The position numbers were made by a program, and so were the translations under genes. A DNA stretch of 44,317 bases from the NCBI GenBank assembly GCA_944322895.1, contig CALUQL010000009.1:1-44317 (forward strand), read 5' to 3'. The stretch is from Candidatus Gastranaerophilales bacterium (GTDB lineage: Bacteria; Cyanobacteriota; Vampirovibrionia; Gastranaerophilales; Gastranaerophilaceae). Under the pieces are notes generated by a model. That model searched no databases. It was not told the DNA's origin and saw only the letters and a list, made by a program, of their open reading frames with translations. Within the stretch, counting starts at the first letter, position 1. Every line of letters starts with the position of its first letter. Positions 7,754-16,915 of the stretch are shown here, in pieces.

Positions 7754-8389
7754 CAATTCTTTATGATGAGAATCAGTTCCACCTGTCTTTATTAGGTTGT
7801 ATTTTTCAGCAATCTTGTTTATCGTGTATTTTGAGTGGAATTTTAAAATACCTCTTAACCCATTATATGGATAGTAAGTTTCTATTCCTTCTATGCCCAA
7901 ATTCATTAAATCTTTTATAAACGAATCAATATTGATGCACCAATAACAAGCAGGGTGTGCTAAAACTGCGATTCCTCCTGCTTTATTTATTTTCTCTATT
8001 ACTGTTTTGGGATTTCTCAATTTAAATATTCTGTATAAATTAAATTTTTTACCTAAGTTATTTGTGGCATACAAAGATTTAATATCTTCATTATCAATAT
8101 CTATTCCATAACCTAAAATGTGAATTAGAACTCCTTGGAAAAAGCAATCAAATTCAACTGCCGGTATAATAATTTCTTCTTTTAAAATATTTGTAGACAA
8201 ATACGCATCAATAGTATTATGATCTGAGATTGCGATATATTTCTTATTCTTTTTTCTAGCTTGTTCTATAATTTCATATGGAGTCATTTCCCCATCCGAT
8301 TCACAAGAGTGAATATGCAAATCAACATTTTTATAATAATCTTCTTCTTTAAAAGATAGTAATAAATTTTTTAAATCTTCTTTTATCAT
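7748..8389 (-). CDS. PHP-domain phosphoesterase
   Basis: This is a polymerase and histidinol phosphatase (PHP) domain protein, a metal-dependent phosphoesterase. DLHIHS (His25, His27), SDHN (Asp56, His57), Glu near VEFD, LAHPA and the final GGTDSHH all match PHP metal-binding positions. At 213 residues it is shorter than the usual 270-290-residue stand-alone YciV/RNase AM type, lacking part of the insertion, yet it keeps both termini of the domain. It could hydrolyse a 3',5'-bisnucleotide or a short RNA end; this is an inference from family members. It is a single gene, convergent with the TPR gene. Confidence 0.85.
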   Translation of the reverse strand: MIKEDLKNLLLSFKEEDYYKNVDLHIHSCESDGEMTPYEIIEQARKKNKKYIAISDHNTIDAYLSTNILKEEIIIPAVEFDCFFQGVLIHILGYGIDIDNEDIKSLYATNNLGKKFNLYRIFKLRNPKTVIEKINKAGGIAVLAHPACYWCINIDSFIKDLMNLGIEGIETYYPYNGLRGILKFHSKYTINKIAEKYNLIKTGGTDSHHKELL

Positions 8390-8450
8390 GATACACTTAA
8401 CTCAATAGTTTATAAATATATGCTAATATAAAACAAGAAAAAGAGGAAGT

Positions 8451-9407
8451 ATGACGAGAAAAAAATCTAATAAAATTATTGGTGTATTTCAGATATTTTT
8501 TTCAAGTATCCGGACTTATTTTTTATATTTGGATCAGTGTGTTAAATATTTATCTTTCCCTATTTTGGGTCAATTAATAAGTTTAACAATATTATTTACA
8601 CTTACTTATTATTTTATGACTAATATTGATAATATAATAAATCTTTCTCCTCTTTTTGAAAATTCTAAAAATTTGTATATATTATTTTGGTTGGTATTGT
8701 TGCCATTTTTCATTGTTTTCATTAAGGCTTTTTACGATTATATAATTGCTTTTTGTGCTTTAAATATATTGTTTTATACTGTTTCAAACAAGAAAAAGGT
8801 TAAAGATATTGATTTTAATTCAAATAAAAAGGTAATTGAGCGTAAGTTACTAAACTATATATTATTGATGTTCTTAGTCACAATATTGTTAATAGTTCCG
8901 CCTTTGTTATTTGTTGCTCCAATAGTTTGGATATTTTTATGTCTGTCTTTTCAGGTTCTTTCTTTTGAAGATAATATATCGGCAAGGGGTGCAATTTCAA
9001 GAAGTATTCAACTTGTTAAAGGAAATGTTATTTCAACTTTGATATTAATAGTGTTGTGTGCAATTCTTACATATTGGTTTTTACCTAGTATGTTTATTTG
9101 GGCTTGTGAGAAAGTTTCTTTTATAACTTTTTTAATTGGCAGATTTGAGCTCTTTGTAGGATTATTAAATCTAGATTCTTTAAATGATATGTTAGCTATT
9201 TTTAACATTAGTTTAGATTGTTTAACTATATCTAAATATCTTGCTGAAAATGTTGTTTCCATTGTGGTTATAGCATTTACTCTTCCTTTTAGATGTTGTT
9301 GTTTTACTCAATTGTATAAACTTTATGATTCAGAAAAAATTAAAGATTTCTCAAAAGAATCCGATGAAATAATTGCAAGGGCAACGGGTAAAAAGAGAAA
9401 GAGTTAG
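8451..9407 (+). CDS. multi-pass membrane protein of unknown function
   Basis: The 318-residue protein has about six to seven hydrophobic segments (roughly 35-57, 75-95, 96-111, 131-150, 150-168, 192-216 and 265-285) and a basic C-terminus. The segment SARGAISRSIQLVKGN, after a Pro-rich membrane region, resembles the loop seen in YciC/DUF975-type and EI24-type integral membrane proteins, but I cannot assign it. The ATG has a good AGGAAG site upstream. It precedes the zinc-ribbon gene by nine bases. Confidence 0.75.
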   Translation: MTRKKSNKIIGVFQIFFSSIRTYFLYLDQCVKYLSFPILGQLISLTILFTLTYYFMTNIDNIINLSPLFENSKNLYILFWLVLLPFFIVFIKAFYDYIIAFCALNILFYTVSNKKKVKDIDFNSNKKVIERKLLNYILLMFLVTILLIVPPLLFVAPIVWIFLCLSFQVLSFEDNISARGAISRSIQLVKGNVISTLILIVLCAILTYWFLPSMFIWACEKVSFITFLIGRFELFVGLLNLDSLNDMLAIFNISLDCLTISKYLAENVVSIVVIAFTLPFRCCCFTQLYKLYDSEKIKDFSKESDEIIARATGKKRKS

Positions 9408-9416
9408 TTAGGGATA

Positions 9417-9632
9417 ATGTTTAAATGTAAAAAATGTAATTCAATTGATAAATTTGAATTAATGTTCAGTCCTTCTTATTCCGGTTCAAAACAGTTTGAG
9501 GTTATATATACTAAGAATAATGATATAAAGATAAATGTAGATGGCTTTACTTTTATTCCGGATTTGTCATTTATGAATAGTCATGCTGTCTGTAGGTATT
9601 GTGGCAATATAAACTGTTGGGATTATAAATAA
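9417..9632 (+). CDS. small zinc-ribbon protein
   Basis: The 71-residue protein carries two Cys pairs, CKKC at 4-7 and CRYC near 59-62, with a further Cys in NCW. This is a zinc-ribbon arrangement. AGGGATA immediately upstream of the ATG supports the start, and the close spacing to the membrane protein suggests joint expression. Its role is unknown; such small ribbons often bind nucleic acid or act as metal-stabilised adaptors. Confidence 0.7.
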   Translation: MFKCKKCNSIDKFELMFSPSYSGSKQFEVIYTKNNDIKINVDGFTFIPDLSFMNSHAVCRYCGNINCWDYK

Positions 9633-9654
9633 TGTTGCATTTGCAACAAAAATT

Positions 9655-9682
9655 TTGCCTCATTTTACAATTTTGATATAAT
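9655..9682 (+). promoter_or_regulatory. extended -10 promoter before the transglutaminase gene
   Basis: TTGCCT (9655-9660) and TG-A-TATAAT (9674-9682) give a -35/-10 pair with a 16-base spacer. The nine-base TGATATAAT element is identical to the one before the metallophosphoesterase gene. It predicts a leader of about 50 bases. A second TATAAT at 9726-9731 is too close to the start to leave room for the ribosome site unless used as a near-leaderless promoter. Confidence 0.5.
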
Positions 9683-9742
9683 TTTTTTATCAATGCTTGA
9701 ATTATCAAGACATATACTATTGCTATATAATAAGGAAGTTTT

Positions 9743-10834
9743 ATGAAAAAGAAAAAAGAAGAAAAAGATTATTCAATCTTATTAAATATATTATTTTTGT
9801 CTATATTCTTGGGTGTTGGACTTTTTATATATATTTCCGGAGGTAAGAAAGATACTACGACATTAGTGAAACAGGTTGGCAAGACATATCAGGCAAGGCT
9901 TGAAGAACAAGCAAAACAGATATCTGATATGCCTAAGCAAGAGCCTAAAAAAGTTAATAAAGAAATTAAAAATATTCAACCATTTAATTCATTTAATTAT
10001 AAATATTCATATACAATTGATATTCAAGGATTTGTTAAACATTTTGAAATTGATATACCAATTCCATTGAATGAAAATGAAAAACAATATATTTCAAATA
10101 TGAAATCATCAATAAAACCGTCAAGAATATATAGTGACGGTGTTAATACAATAGCACAGTATACGTTTAATGATATTGGCTCTCAAAGAATAAATATTAT
10201 ATTAGAAGGAACGGCAAAAGTTAGAACTTACAATATCAAAAATGCTAAGATAATAAATAAAAACTTGACACCTGAAAAAAATTTAGATAGATATTTAAAA
10301 CCCGAGCCTCTTATTGAGTCAAATGATCCTTATATAAAAAGTATAGCGAAAAAAATAAAAGGTAATACTCAAGAAGAAATTCTTCAAAACATGTATGAAT
10401 ACATACAAAATAATATGAAATATAAAATTATGAATAATATAGGAGCAAAAAAAGCTTTACAGTTGGGGCGTGGTAAGTGTAGTGAGTATGCTGCAATTAT
10501 GGTCGCTTTGTGCAGAGCTAAGAATATTCCGGCAAGACTTGTATTAGGTAATATTGCAAGAGAGAAATATACACAGCATAACTGGGTTGAGGTTTACTAT
10601 AAAGAATATGGCTGGGTTATGTATGATCCTACTGTTCAGCCTGTTAATGTAAATGTTCGTCAAAATGGTAAATTGTTAAGAGTTGAAAAGAGATATGATA
10701 CATCAATAAATATTAATTATATTACTGCCGGACGTAATAAACTTTCTACATATACGACTTCTTATTCAGTTGGTGATTCAAGAAATGGTAGAGCGACTGT
10801 TACAGAAAATATACAAATATCAAAAATTAAGTAA
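9743..10834 (+). CDS. membrane-anchored transglutaminase-like cysteine protease fold protein
   Basis: The 363-residue protein has a basic N-terminus and one membrane segment (about 11-33), so the rest is probably extracytoplasmic. A linker with charged residues is followed by a mostly beta region (about 85-175). A transglutaminase-like domain (about 195-310) then has the full triad: Cys246 in GKCSEYA, His279 in QHNWVEVY and Asp295 in MYDPT. The domain may cleave or cross-link proteins or peptides. AAGGAAG lies upstream of the ATG. The next gene, a WG-repeat exported protein 48 bases downstream, is a possible partner or substrate. Confidence 0.88.
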   Translation: MKKKKEEKDYSILLNILFLSIFLGVGLFIYISGGKKDTTTLVKQVGKTYQARLEEQAKQISDMPKQEPKKVNKEIKNIQPFNSFNYKYSYTIDIQGFVKHFEIDIPIPLNENEKQYISNMKSSIKPSRIYSDGVNTIAQYTFNDIGSQRINIILEGTAKVRTYNIKNAKIINKNLTPEKNLDRYLKPEPLIESNDPYIKSIAKKIKGNTQEEILQNMYEYIQNNMKYKIMNNIGAKKALQLGRGKCSEYAAIMVALCRAKNIPARLVLGNIAREKYTQHNWVEVYYKEYGWVMYDPTVQPVNVNVRQNGKLLRVEKRYDTSININYITAGRNKLSTYTTSYSVGDSRNGRATVTENIQISKIK

Positions 10835-10882
10835 AAGCATTTAATATTATATAAATTTTTAAAAAGTTGAAGGAAAATATTT

Positions 10883-12586
10883 ATGAAAAATATATTGGTG
10901 TTTCTAATTGTTTTTTTGTTTATCTTTAATCTGAATCTGCCTATTTTTGCTATAAATGTTAGTAAAGATAAGAATTCTGCTGCTTCACTTCTAGAAATTA
11001 AAGATAAAGAGAAAAATACTTATATAATAAAAGATTCGATTCCTGAAAATATAAAAATACAAAAAATTCATGGTAAATATGGGGTTATAAATAAAGATAA
11101 TGGTAATGTTTTAATTCCATATAAATATGAAAAAATAAAAAAACTTGGTGTTGATACTGTTAAAGTAAAAGAAAACGGGAAATGGGGTATTTTAACATTA
11201 AATAATAAATTAGTTATGAAGTCCAATTTCGAAAAAATATATATTTGGGGGGTAAATAAAGATAAACCTAAAGATATTGTTCATTCTATTTATTTTGGTA
11301 AGAAAGGTAAAAATTTATATGCAGCAACGCCTGGAAGGACTTCAAAAGATTTATTTGAAAAAACATTTATCCAAAATAATAAAATTTCTTGGATAAAGTT
11401 TTATGACTATCCTCAAGAAGGGATTATTGTTCTTACAAATGGAAAAAAATATGGGTTTTTAATGACAAAGGGCGTTGAATCTTGGATTATTAGACCGCAA
11501 TATGATGATTTTTATATTCAAGACAGAGGTACTACCATATTCCAACAATTTAATGTTTCATATACAAATCCAGATAATATTATTGTAAAAAAAGGTGATA
11601 AATGGGGCATTCTTAATATAGATGGCTCTATTAGTGTCGATTTTCAATATGATAATGTCATAATGTTAGATTCTACTATTGAAGAAGATGTAATTGTCGG
11701 AAAAGATGAAATAGCATTATTTTATAAATCAATCACATTCCCGATGCAAGATAAATTAATTGCAAAACGAGATGGCTATACTTATATAATAGATAAAAAA
11801 GGTAACATTTATGCAAAGGTTCCTACTGTCCCAAATCAAATAACCTTTAATAATTATTCTTCAAATAATTTTTTAGAGGAAATATATAAAGAGAATAATT
11901 CAAAAGCTTTTGTAAAATTTGAAAATTTTCCGAAAACAGGTATGTATGTTACTAAAAGCAAACAGGGTAAATTGGGTATAGTTATTTGTAAGAATAATGG
12001 TAATAAGATTATTCCTCAAGAATATCAGGAATTTAAATTTCAAGATTCTAACACTGGTATATATAAGCAGCTTGGTATTTCTTTTGATAATCCCAATAGA
12101 ATTCTTGCAAAGAAAAATGATAAGTGGGGAATTATTGATGAAGATAATAATGTTGTAACAGATTTTATTTATGATTCGTTTGTTGTTCTTGCTGCAAGAC
12201 CTTTTTCTGTTACTAATTTTGATAAAAGTGGCGTAAATATCAAATATAAAAAGATTGAATTCCCGTATAGTAATATTTTATTGGCAAAAAAAGAAAAATT
12301 ATATGGTGTAATAAACAGAGATGGTGATGTTCTTATTCCATTCAAATATAAATTTGTTAAGAAGACAAATAAACATAAATATGCAATTGAAGATGGTGAT
12401 AAAATTGCAATGGTAAAAGAAGAACCATTAACTATGACAGATGCAATTATAACTTACAATAATAATTCAAATGGTTTTGGTGAAACAATTGGAATGATTA
12501 TTATGGCGCCATTTGCGTTGGCTGGTTTTATTATTTTATCTCCAATTCTTATTCCAATGATTATAGCTTTTGGTGGTGGATGCTAA
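10883..12586 (+). CDS. exported WG-repeat protein
   Basis: The 567 residues begin with a signal peptide (about 4-23). They contain repeated WG-type units such as KYGVINKDNGNVLIPYKY, KWGILTLNN, KWGILNIDG, KWGIIDEDN and LYGVINRDG. These fall in two clusters (about 60-130 and 230-260, then 400-500), with related F-Y-x-D segments between. A hydrophobic C-terminal stretch (about 535-565, rich in Ile, Leu and Gly) would anchor it in a membrane. WG repeats build a beta-rich surface structure of unknown function in many bacteria. AAGGA precedes the ATG. The next gene starts four bases after the stop. Confidence 0.85.
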   Translation: MKNILVFLIVFLFIFNLNLPIFAINVSKDKNSAASLLEIKDKEKNTYIIKDSIPENIKIQKIHGKYGVINKDNGNVLIPYKYEKIKKLGVDTVKVKENGKWGILTLNNKLVMKSNFEKIYIWGVNKDKPKDIVHSIYFGKKGKNLYAATPGRTSKDLFEKTFIQNNKISWIKFYDYPQEGIIVLTNGKKYGFLMTKGVESWIIRPQYDDFYIQDRGTTIFQQFNVSYTNPDNIIVKKGDKWGILNIDGSISVDFQYDNVIMLDSTIEEDVIVGKDEIALFYKSITFPMQDKLIAKRDGYTYIIDKKGNIYAKVPTVPNQITFNNYSSNNFLEEIYKENNSKAFVKFENFPKTGMYVTKSKQGKLGIVICKNNGNKIIPQEYQEFKFQDSNTGIYKQLGISFDNPNRILAKKNDKWGIIDEDNNVVTDFIYDSFVVLAARPFSVTNFDKSGVNIKYKKIEFPYSNILLAKKEKLYGVINRDGDVLIPFKYKFVKKTNKHKYAIEDGDKIAMVKEEPLTMTDAIITYNNNSNGFGETIGMIIMAPFALAGFIILSPILIPMIIAFGGGC

Positions 12587-12589
12587 TTT

Positions 12590-13723
12590 ATGAGAATTCT
12601 AGATAAGAAGTATTTGGAAGAGCATAATTTTGAAAATGATTTTTTAAGCTATATTTATGAAATCAAGAAAAGGGGAACTTCTTTCTTTATTTCCAATGTG
12701 AATTGTGAAGTTGAGATACTTGAAATCAACGAAAAATATTTTCCTATTGTAATCGCAAACGACAATTATAATGATTGTTTGTATGTTTCATTGATATCAC
12801 ATTATATTAAATATATAATTGAAGAATTTGAAAAATATAAAATACCTTTTGGTTTTATTTTTAAAATATTTGAAATTCTTTTAAAATTAAATAAAATAAA
12901 TAAAGTTGTTTATGTAAATCAAATGTTTCTATCAACTAATTTTTATCCTGATATAACATTTGAACAAATAAAAGAGATGGTTGTGTATTTAAATAAGATA
13001 TATCCTGATTATGCAATTGTGTTCAAAAATGTTAATAAACATTATGATTTAGAACTTTTTGAGAACTTAAAAAAGAATGGTTTCTTCGAAATTATAGGCA
13101 GACAAATTTATATTCTTGATAAAAAAATGAAACTCAAAAATAAATATAGACAGAAACAAAAAAAAGATTTTTCTTTTTATGAAAAATCCCATTATAAAAT
13201 TCAGGAACCAAAGGATGATAATGATTATAAAAGGATAGAAGAATTATATACACAACTTTATATCAAAAAATATTCTGAATATAATCCAAAATATAATTCT
13301 GAATTTTTTAGACTTGTTAAAGATAATAATTTATTTAATCTTAAAGTATTTAAATATGGTAATAAAATTGATGCTACTTATTTAATTTATAGTGTAGGAA
13401 ATATTATAACGGCACCTGCAGTGGGTTACAATATGGAGTTGCCTCAAGAAATTGGTCTATATAGAATGATTATTTCAAACTTATTGCGTGAATGCAAACT
13501 TAGCTATGAATGTTTTAATATGAGTGCTGGAGTTGGAAAGTATAAAATACAAAGAGGAGCAAAGCCTGTAGTAGAATATATCCTTATATATGATAAGCAT
13601 CTGAATTATATAAGAAGAATAATATACAAATTACTCCAAATGGTAGTTAATTTTACCATACCTTTTTTGTGTAAGAAGAATCTTTGTGGGTTTATAGATT
13701 CAGAATCTTTTCTGCACGATTAA
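12590..13723 (+). CDS. BioF2/FemAB-like GNAT-fold acyltransferase candidate
   Basis: The 377-residue soluble protein has no signal peptide. The C-terminal half, from about residue 220, contains GNIITAPAVGYNM and then FNMSAGVGKYKIQRGA. This serine, glycine and arginine-rich pattern resembles the end of BioF2-like (Acetyltransf_6) and FemAB-type acyltransferase domains. Such enzymes move acyl or aminoacyl groups onto cell-wall or lipid precursors. It is close to the WG gene but also adjacent, tail to tail with a 32-base overlap, to the radical SAM operon, and may belong functionally to either. The assignment is by pattern only. Confidence 0.6.
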   Translation: MRILDKKYLEEHNFENDFLSYIYEIKKRGTSFFISNVNCEVEILEINEKYFPIVIANDNYNDCLYVSLISHYIKYIIEEFEKYKIPFGFIFKIFEILLKLNKINKVVYVNQMFLSTNFYPDITFEQIKEMVVYLNKIYPDYAIVFKNVNKHYDLELFENLKKNGFFEIIGRQIYILDKKMKLKNKYRQKQKKDFSFYEKSHYKIQEPKDDNDYKRIEELYTQLYIKKYSEYNPKYNSEFFRLVKDNNLFNLKVFKYGNKIDATYLIYSVGNIITAPAVGYNMELPQEIGLYRMIISNLLRECKLSYECFNMSAGVGKYKIQRGAKPVVEYILIYDKHLNYIRRIIYKLLQMVVNFTIPFLCKKNLCGFIDSESFLHD

Positions 13724-14543
13724 ATATATCATTATCAAAGCCGATTTCTTTAAAGAAGTAATACCAGTCACTAAAAATATTTTCTTTTATATTATGTTTA
13801 TTAATATTAGGAAATGGATAAGATGGAAAGTCTGTTCCGAATATTAGTTTCGAACATAGAGTTTTATCTTTCAGAAGTTTTTTTATTATATCTTTTCTGT
13901 AAAAAGGAATCATCGCACTTAAATCTCCGTAAAAGTTTTCGTATTTATATGCAAGTTTGGACCATTCATCAAAATAATCTCTTTCCCAAAAATTTAATTT
14001 ACTTCCGCAGTGAGCAGCAATTATTATATTACCGTTTTTTGCTGCAGGCTCAAGCTTTTTAGGGTTATTTAGTTCTTGATTACCACCTTTTACTGTATGT
14101 TCGATTCCTGTATGAACAAGTAATGGAAGTTTATTTTCTTTTAATATTTCAAAGAATAATGAGCAATTTTTATCAGATAAATCAATATTTTGAAATGACG
14201 GTATAATTTTGACCAATACTGCATTATTTTTTATTTCTTGTTCTACTTTGTTTTCAATCTCTTTATCAGTAGGATTTAAATTTGTACCATATAAAAAATT
14301 CGGATTATTTTTACATATTTCTGCTGTTTGTTTATTATCTGAACAACACCATGTATTTTCTATTGCACACAATACGGTTTTGTCTATGGGACTTTCGTTT
14401 AAAGAATTTGTCATTTTTTTATAATATTCTTGATAATTTCTAACTTTTAATTTTAAGAAAAACATTTTTGTTGTGAAATTATGTTTAAATTTATTTAGGT
14501 TAAAGTTCTTATTAATCATATGAGAATGTATATCAATAATCAT
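13692..14543 (-). CDS. amidohydrolase-like metal-dependent hydrolase (Amidohydrolase_2)
   Basis: The 283-residue TIM-barrel hydrolase has the metal motif DIHSH (His6, His8) at its N-terminus, His in PLLVHTGIEH, IIAAHCGS in the middle, and LIFGTDFPSYPF near the end with the catalytic Asp. Relatives decarboxylate aromatic acids or hydrolyse lactones and amides. It is the last gene of the radical SAM operon, nine bases after the gene before it, with AGGA upstream of its ATG. It could finish or trim the cluster product. The 3' end overlaps the convergent acyltransferase gene by 32 bases, so transcription from the two strands collides here. Confidence 0.8.
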   Translation of the reverse strand: MIIDIHSHMINKNFNLNKFKHNFTTKMFFLKLKVRNYQEYYKKMTNSLNESPIDKTVLCAIENTWCCSDNKQTAEICKNNPNFLYGTNLNPTDKEIENKVEQEIKNNAVLVKIIPSFQNIDLSDKNCSLFFEILKENKLPLLVHTGIEHTVKGGNQELNNPKKLEPAAKNGNIIIAAHCGSKLNFWERDYFDEWSKLAYKYENFYGDLSAMIPFYRKDIIKKLLKDKTLCSKLIFGTDFPSYPFPNINKHNIKENIFSDWYYFFKEIGFDNDIFNRAEKILNL

Positions 14544-14552
14544 ATTTATTCC

Positions 14553-15593
14553 TTATAATAATCCGCATTCTATATATAAATCGTTGTTTCTGAATTTTTC
14601 AATATTGATATTTTTTTCCCAATCAACAATATATACAATACTTTTATATTCAATTGGTGCAAATCTATTATTAAATTTCTTTGTTGAACCATATACAAAA
14701 AAATCATAATCTATAAAATGAGAGATTTGTTTTATAAATTCTCTAAGTACGTTTTCATTCTTATATAAAACAAATGATAATGTTTGATATTTTATTATTT
14801 CATTTTCTTTAGGAAATTTTGGATACCCAAAAAACTTTAATAAGGGAGTAACCAAAGTTTTTAATATCTTAAACCTTTTAGAATAATGTTTTATAATTAA
14901 TTGTTTATAATCTGTTTGTTCCCATAAAGTTCCTGTTGCTAGTATATTTTTATTTTCATCTTCTAATATATAAAAATTTTGTAATTCAGGTATATTTTTA
15001 GGAAAAAATATTTTTGATTTTGATTCTTCAAGGATAAATTTTTCTAGTTTTTGAAAATCTTGTTTCTCTACTTTTTTACACTTGTATTTTGACTTAAACT
15101 TAATATTTTTGCCAAATATATTAACTGTATAATCAGATAATTTTTTATATTCAGGCATTGATTTACGTTTTTTTGTCAGCATTTTTTGTGCATATATATT
15201 ATCATTTAATATTGTAGTAAATGTGTATTCAGCTTTATTTTCTTTAATAAAGTTACCAAGAATATTATATGCTTCAATAATATTTAAAGAAGCATCTTTA
15301 TCAATTCTTAGTCCGCCTAAATATGCAATGTTACAAGCTTTGTTGTTTATATTCATTTTATAGATTGTACAAATCCCAATACCTTTGATTTGTTGTGTTT
15401 CCGTATCACGTCCTATAACAATTGCATTTTTATAAGAATCTTTATTTATAGATAAAACTGCATTTGGACGTCTTGAATATATAAGCTGAATATCCCCATC
15501 AAATGATGTTTTTTCCAGAAGTTTGGAAATTTCTTCTCCATCTTTTTCTTGGGCAAATTCATATTTATATTTTTTATTTTGATATTGTGTCAT
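14553..15593 (-). CDS. GNAT-family acetyltransferase-like protein
   Basis: I prefer the ATG at 15593 (346 residues), ten bases after an AGGA; a GTG at 15602 is the alternative. The N-terminal half looks like a GNAT fold: an early FAQEKDGEEISKLL helix, GIGICTIYKM strand and AYLGGLRI, the usual strand before the acetyl-CoA loop. The C-terminal half (about 190-346) seems to be a second related domain, beginning with a further helix-strand pattern and ending IVDWEKN. The start overlaps the stop of the radical SAM gene upstream by about 20 bases, so the two are translationally coupled. Substrate unknown; it may acylate an intermediate of the cluster. Confidence 0.65.
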   Translation of the reverse strand: MTQYQNKKYKYEFAQEKDGEEISKLLEKTSFDGDIQLIYSRRPNAVLSINKDSYKNAIVIGRDTETQQIKGIGICTIYKMNINNKACNIAYLGGLRIDKDASLNIIEAYNILGNFIKENKAEYTFTTILNDNIYAQKMLTKKRKSMPEYKKLSDYTVNIFGKNIKFKSKYKCKKVEKQDFQKLEKFILEESKSKIFFPKNIPELQNFYILEDENKNILATGTLWEQTDYKQLIIKHYSKRFKILKTLVTPLLKFFGYPKFPKENEIIKYQTLSFVLYKNENVLREFIKQISHFIDYDFFVYGSTKKFNNRFAPIEYKSIVYIVDWEKNINIEKFRNNDLYIECGLL

Positions 15594-16911
15594 CAAGCCC
15601 ACATCCTACAGGTAAATTTAATTTTTCATCAACTTCACGTCTTAAATTAAGATTTTGGCTGAAAAATATTAATAGTAAATATAAGTTCTTATTTCGTATA
15701 AACTGTGCAATACCTCTTTTTATAATATTTTTTATTGAAAAGAATTCCCTTCTTGCTTCTGCACAAAAATTTCTTAAATTTTCAGGACTCATTTGGGCCG
15801 GAACATATGGTATAGCACCATAGTTGTAGTTTTCTTGTAGCCACCATTTATCATATAGTAATCTTTTGGTATTTTTTAGTCTTTGATATAATTTAGTATC
15901 AGGAAATGGTAACAGATGATTAAATGCTGCAAAGAAAAATTTATGTTTTAATGCAAAATCAATTGTTCTTCTAAAATTTTGTGGATTGTCAAAGTCAAAA
16001 CCGAATAGAAATGTAGCATATATGCTTATCCCTGCTTTGTGTATTCTTTTTATTAGCTCATCAGTTTCTCCAAGTTTATAATTCCAACTTTTATTCATTT
16101 GATCAAGATTTCTTTCATCCATTGATTCAAATCCGATTAAAATATTTTTGCATCCGCTTTTTGCCATTAGTTCTAAAAGTTCTTCATCTTCTGCAACAGT
16201 TAATGTAGCTTGTGAGGTCCAATTTATTTTTAAAGGAATAAGTGCTTTACATAATTCTTTTAAATGTTTTTTATTTGCACAGATATTATCATCAACGAAA
16301 AATATCATTTTAGGTTTTGTTTGTTTTATTTCTGCAATAATTTGTTCTATTTTTCTTGCGTGGTAGGTATTTTCATAATAAGAAGCGATTGAGCAAAACT
16401 CACAATTATTAGGACATCCTCTGCCTGTTTCTATTAATGATATTGGTAAATATTTCTTATTTTTAAAAATGGAACGATCAGGCAACTTATCAGAGAATTC
16501 AGGTTTACCTATGTATTTTTCTTTTAAGTTATTATTTTTTAAGTCTTCAATAACAATGTTCCAAACGTTCTCTGCATTCCCTAAAATTAATACATCGGCA
16601 TGTTCTTTTGCTTCTTCTGGAACAGCTTTAACATGATAGCCGCCCATTAATACTTTTAATCCTTTGCTCCTAAATTTATCTGCTATTAAATATGCTCTGT
16701 GGGAAGTATATGTTTCTACTGATATTGCAACGATATCTGCTTGTATATCATAGTTAATATTTTCTATTCTATCATCATAGAATATTGTTTCAATATCATT
16801 TGGCGTTAAAGCTTTTAAGGTGGCAATGGTTAAAGGTTCCATTTTCCAAGTTCCAATGTATTTTTTATTATTCTTTTTTCCGATAGCTGGTAATATAAAT
16901 AAAATTCTCAT
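15574..16911 (-). CDS. B12-binding-type radical SAM enzyme (1 of 4)
   Basis: The 445-residue protein has an N-terminal Rossmann-like cobalamin-binding-type domain (about 1-130, with VLMGGYHVKAVPEEA near 87-101). A radical SAM domain follows whose iron-sulfur motif CxxxCxxC is Cys166, Cys170 and Cys173. The C-terminal part contains KWWLQENYNYGA and MSPENL, a pattern shared with the enzymes at 20352 and 21724. The layout matches class B-like enzymes such as BchE, HpnP and HpnJ that methylate or rearrange unactivated carbon. Cytoplasmic; start at ATG 16911, four bases after the stop of the previous gene. Confidence 0.88.
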   Translation of the reverse strand: MRILFILPAIGKKNNKKYIGTWKMEPLTIATLKALTPNDIETIFYDDRIENINYDIQADIVAISVETYTSHRAYLIADKFRSKGLKVLMGGYHVKAVPEEAKEHADVLILGNAENVWNIVIEDLKNNNLKEKYIGKPEFSDKLPDRSIFKNKKYLPISLIETGRGCPNNCEFCSIASYYENTYHARKIEQIIAEIKQTKPKMIFFVDDNICANKKHLKELCKALIPLKINWTSQATLTVAEDEELLELMAKSGCKNILIGFESMDERNLDQMNKSWNYKLGETDELIKRIHKAGISIYATFLFGFDFDNPQNFRRTIDFALKHKFFFAAFNHLLPFPDTKLYQRLKNTKRLLYDKWWLQENYNYGAIPYVPAQMSPENLRNFCAEARREFFSIKNIIKRGIAQFIRNKNLYLLLIFFSQNLNLRREVDEKLNLPVGCGLDDTISK

Positions 16912-16915
16912 AGCT

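Noticed and set aside
9634-9655. GTTGC/GCAAC hairpin after the zinc-ribbon gene as a terminator
   Set aside because: The stem has only five pairs and is followed by AAAAA before TTTT; too weak to call.
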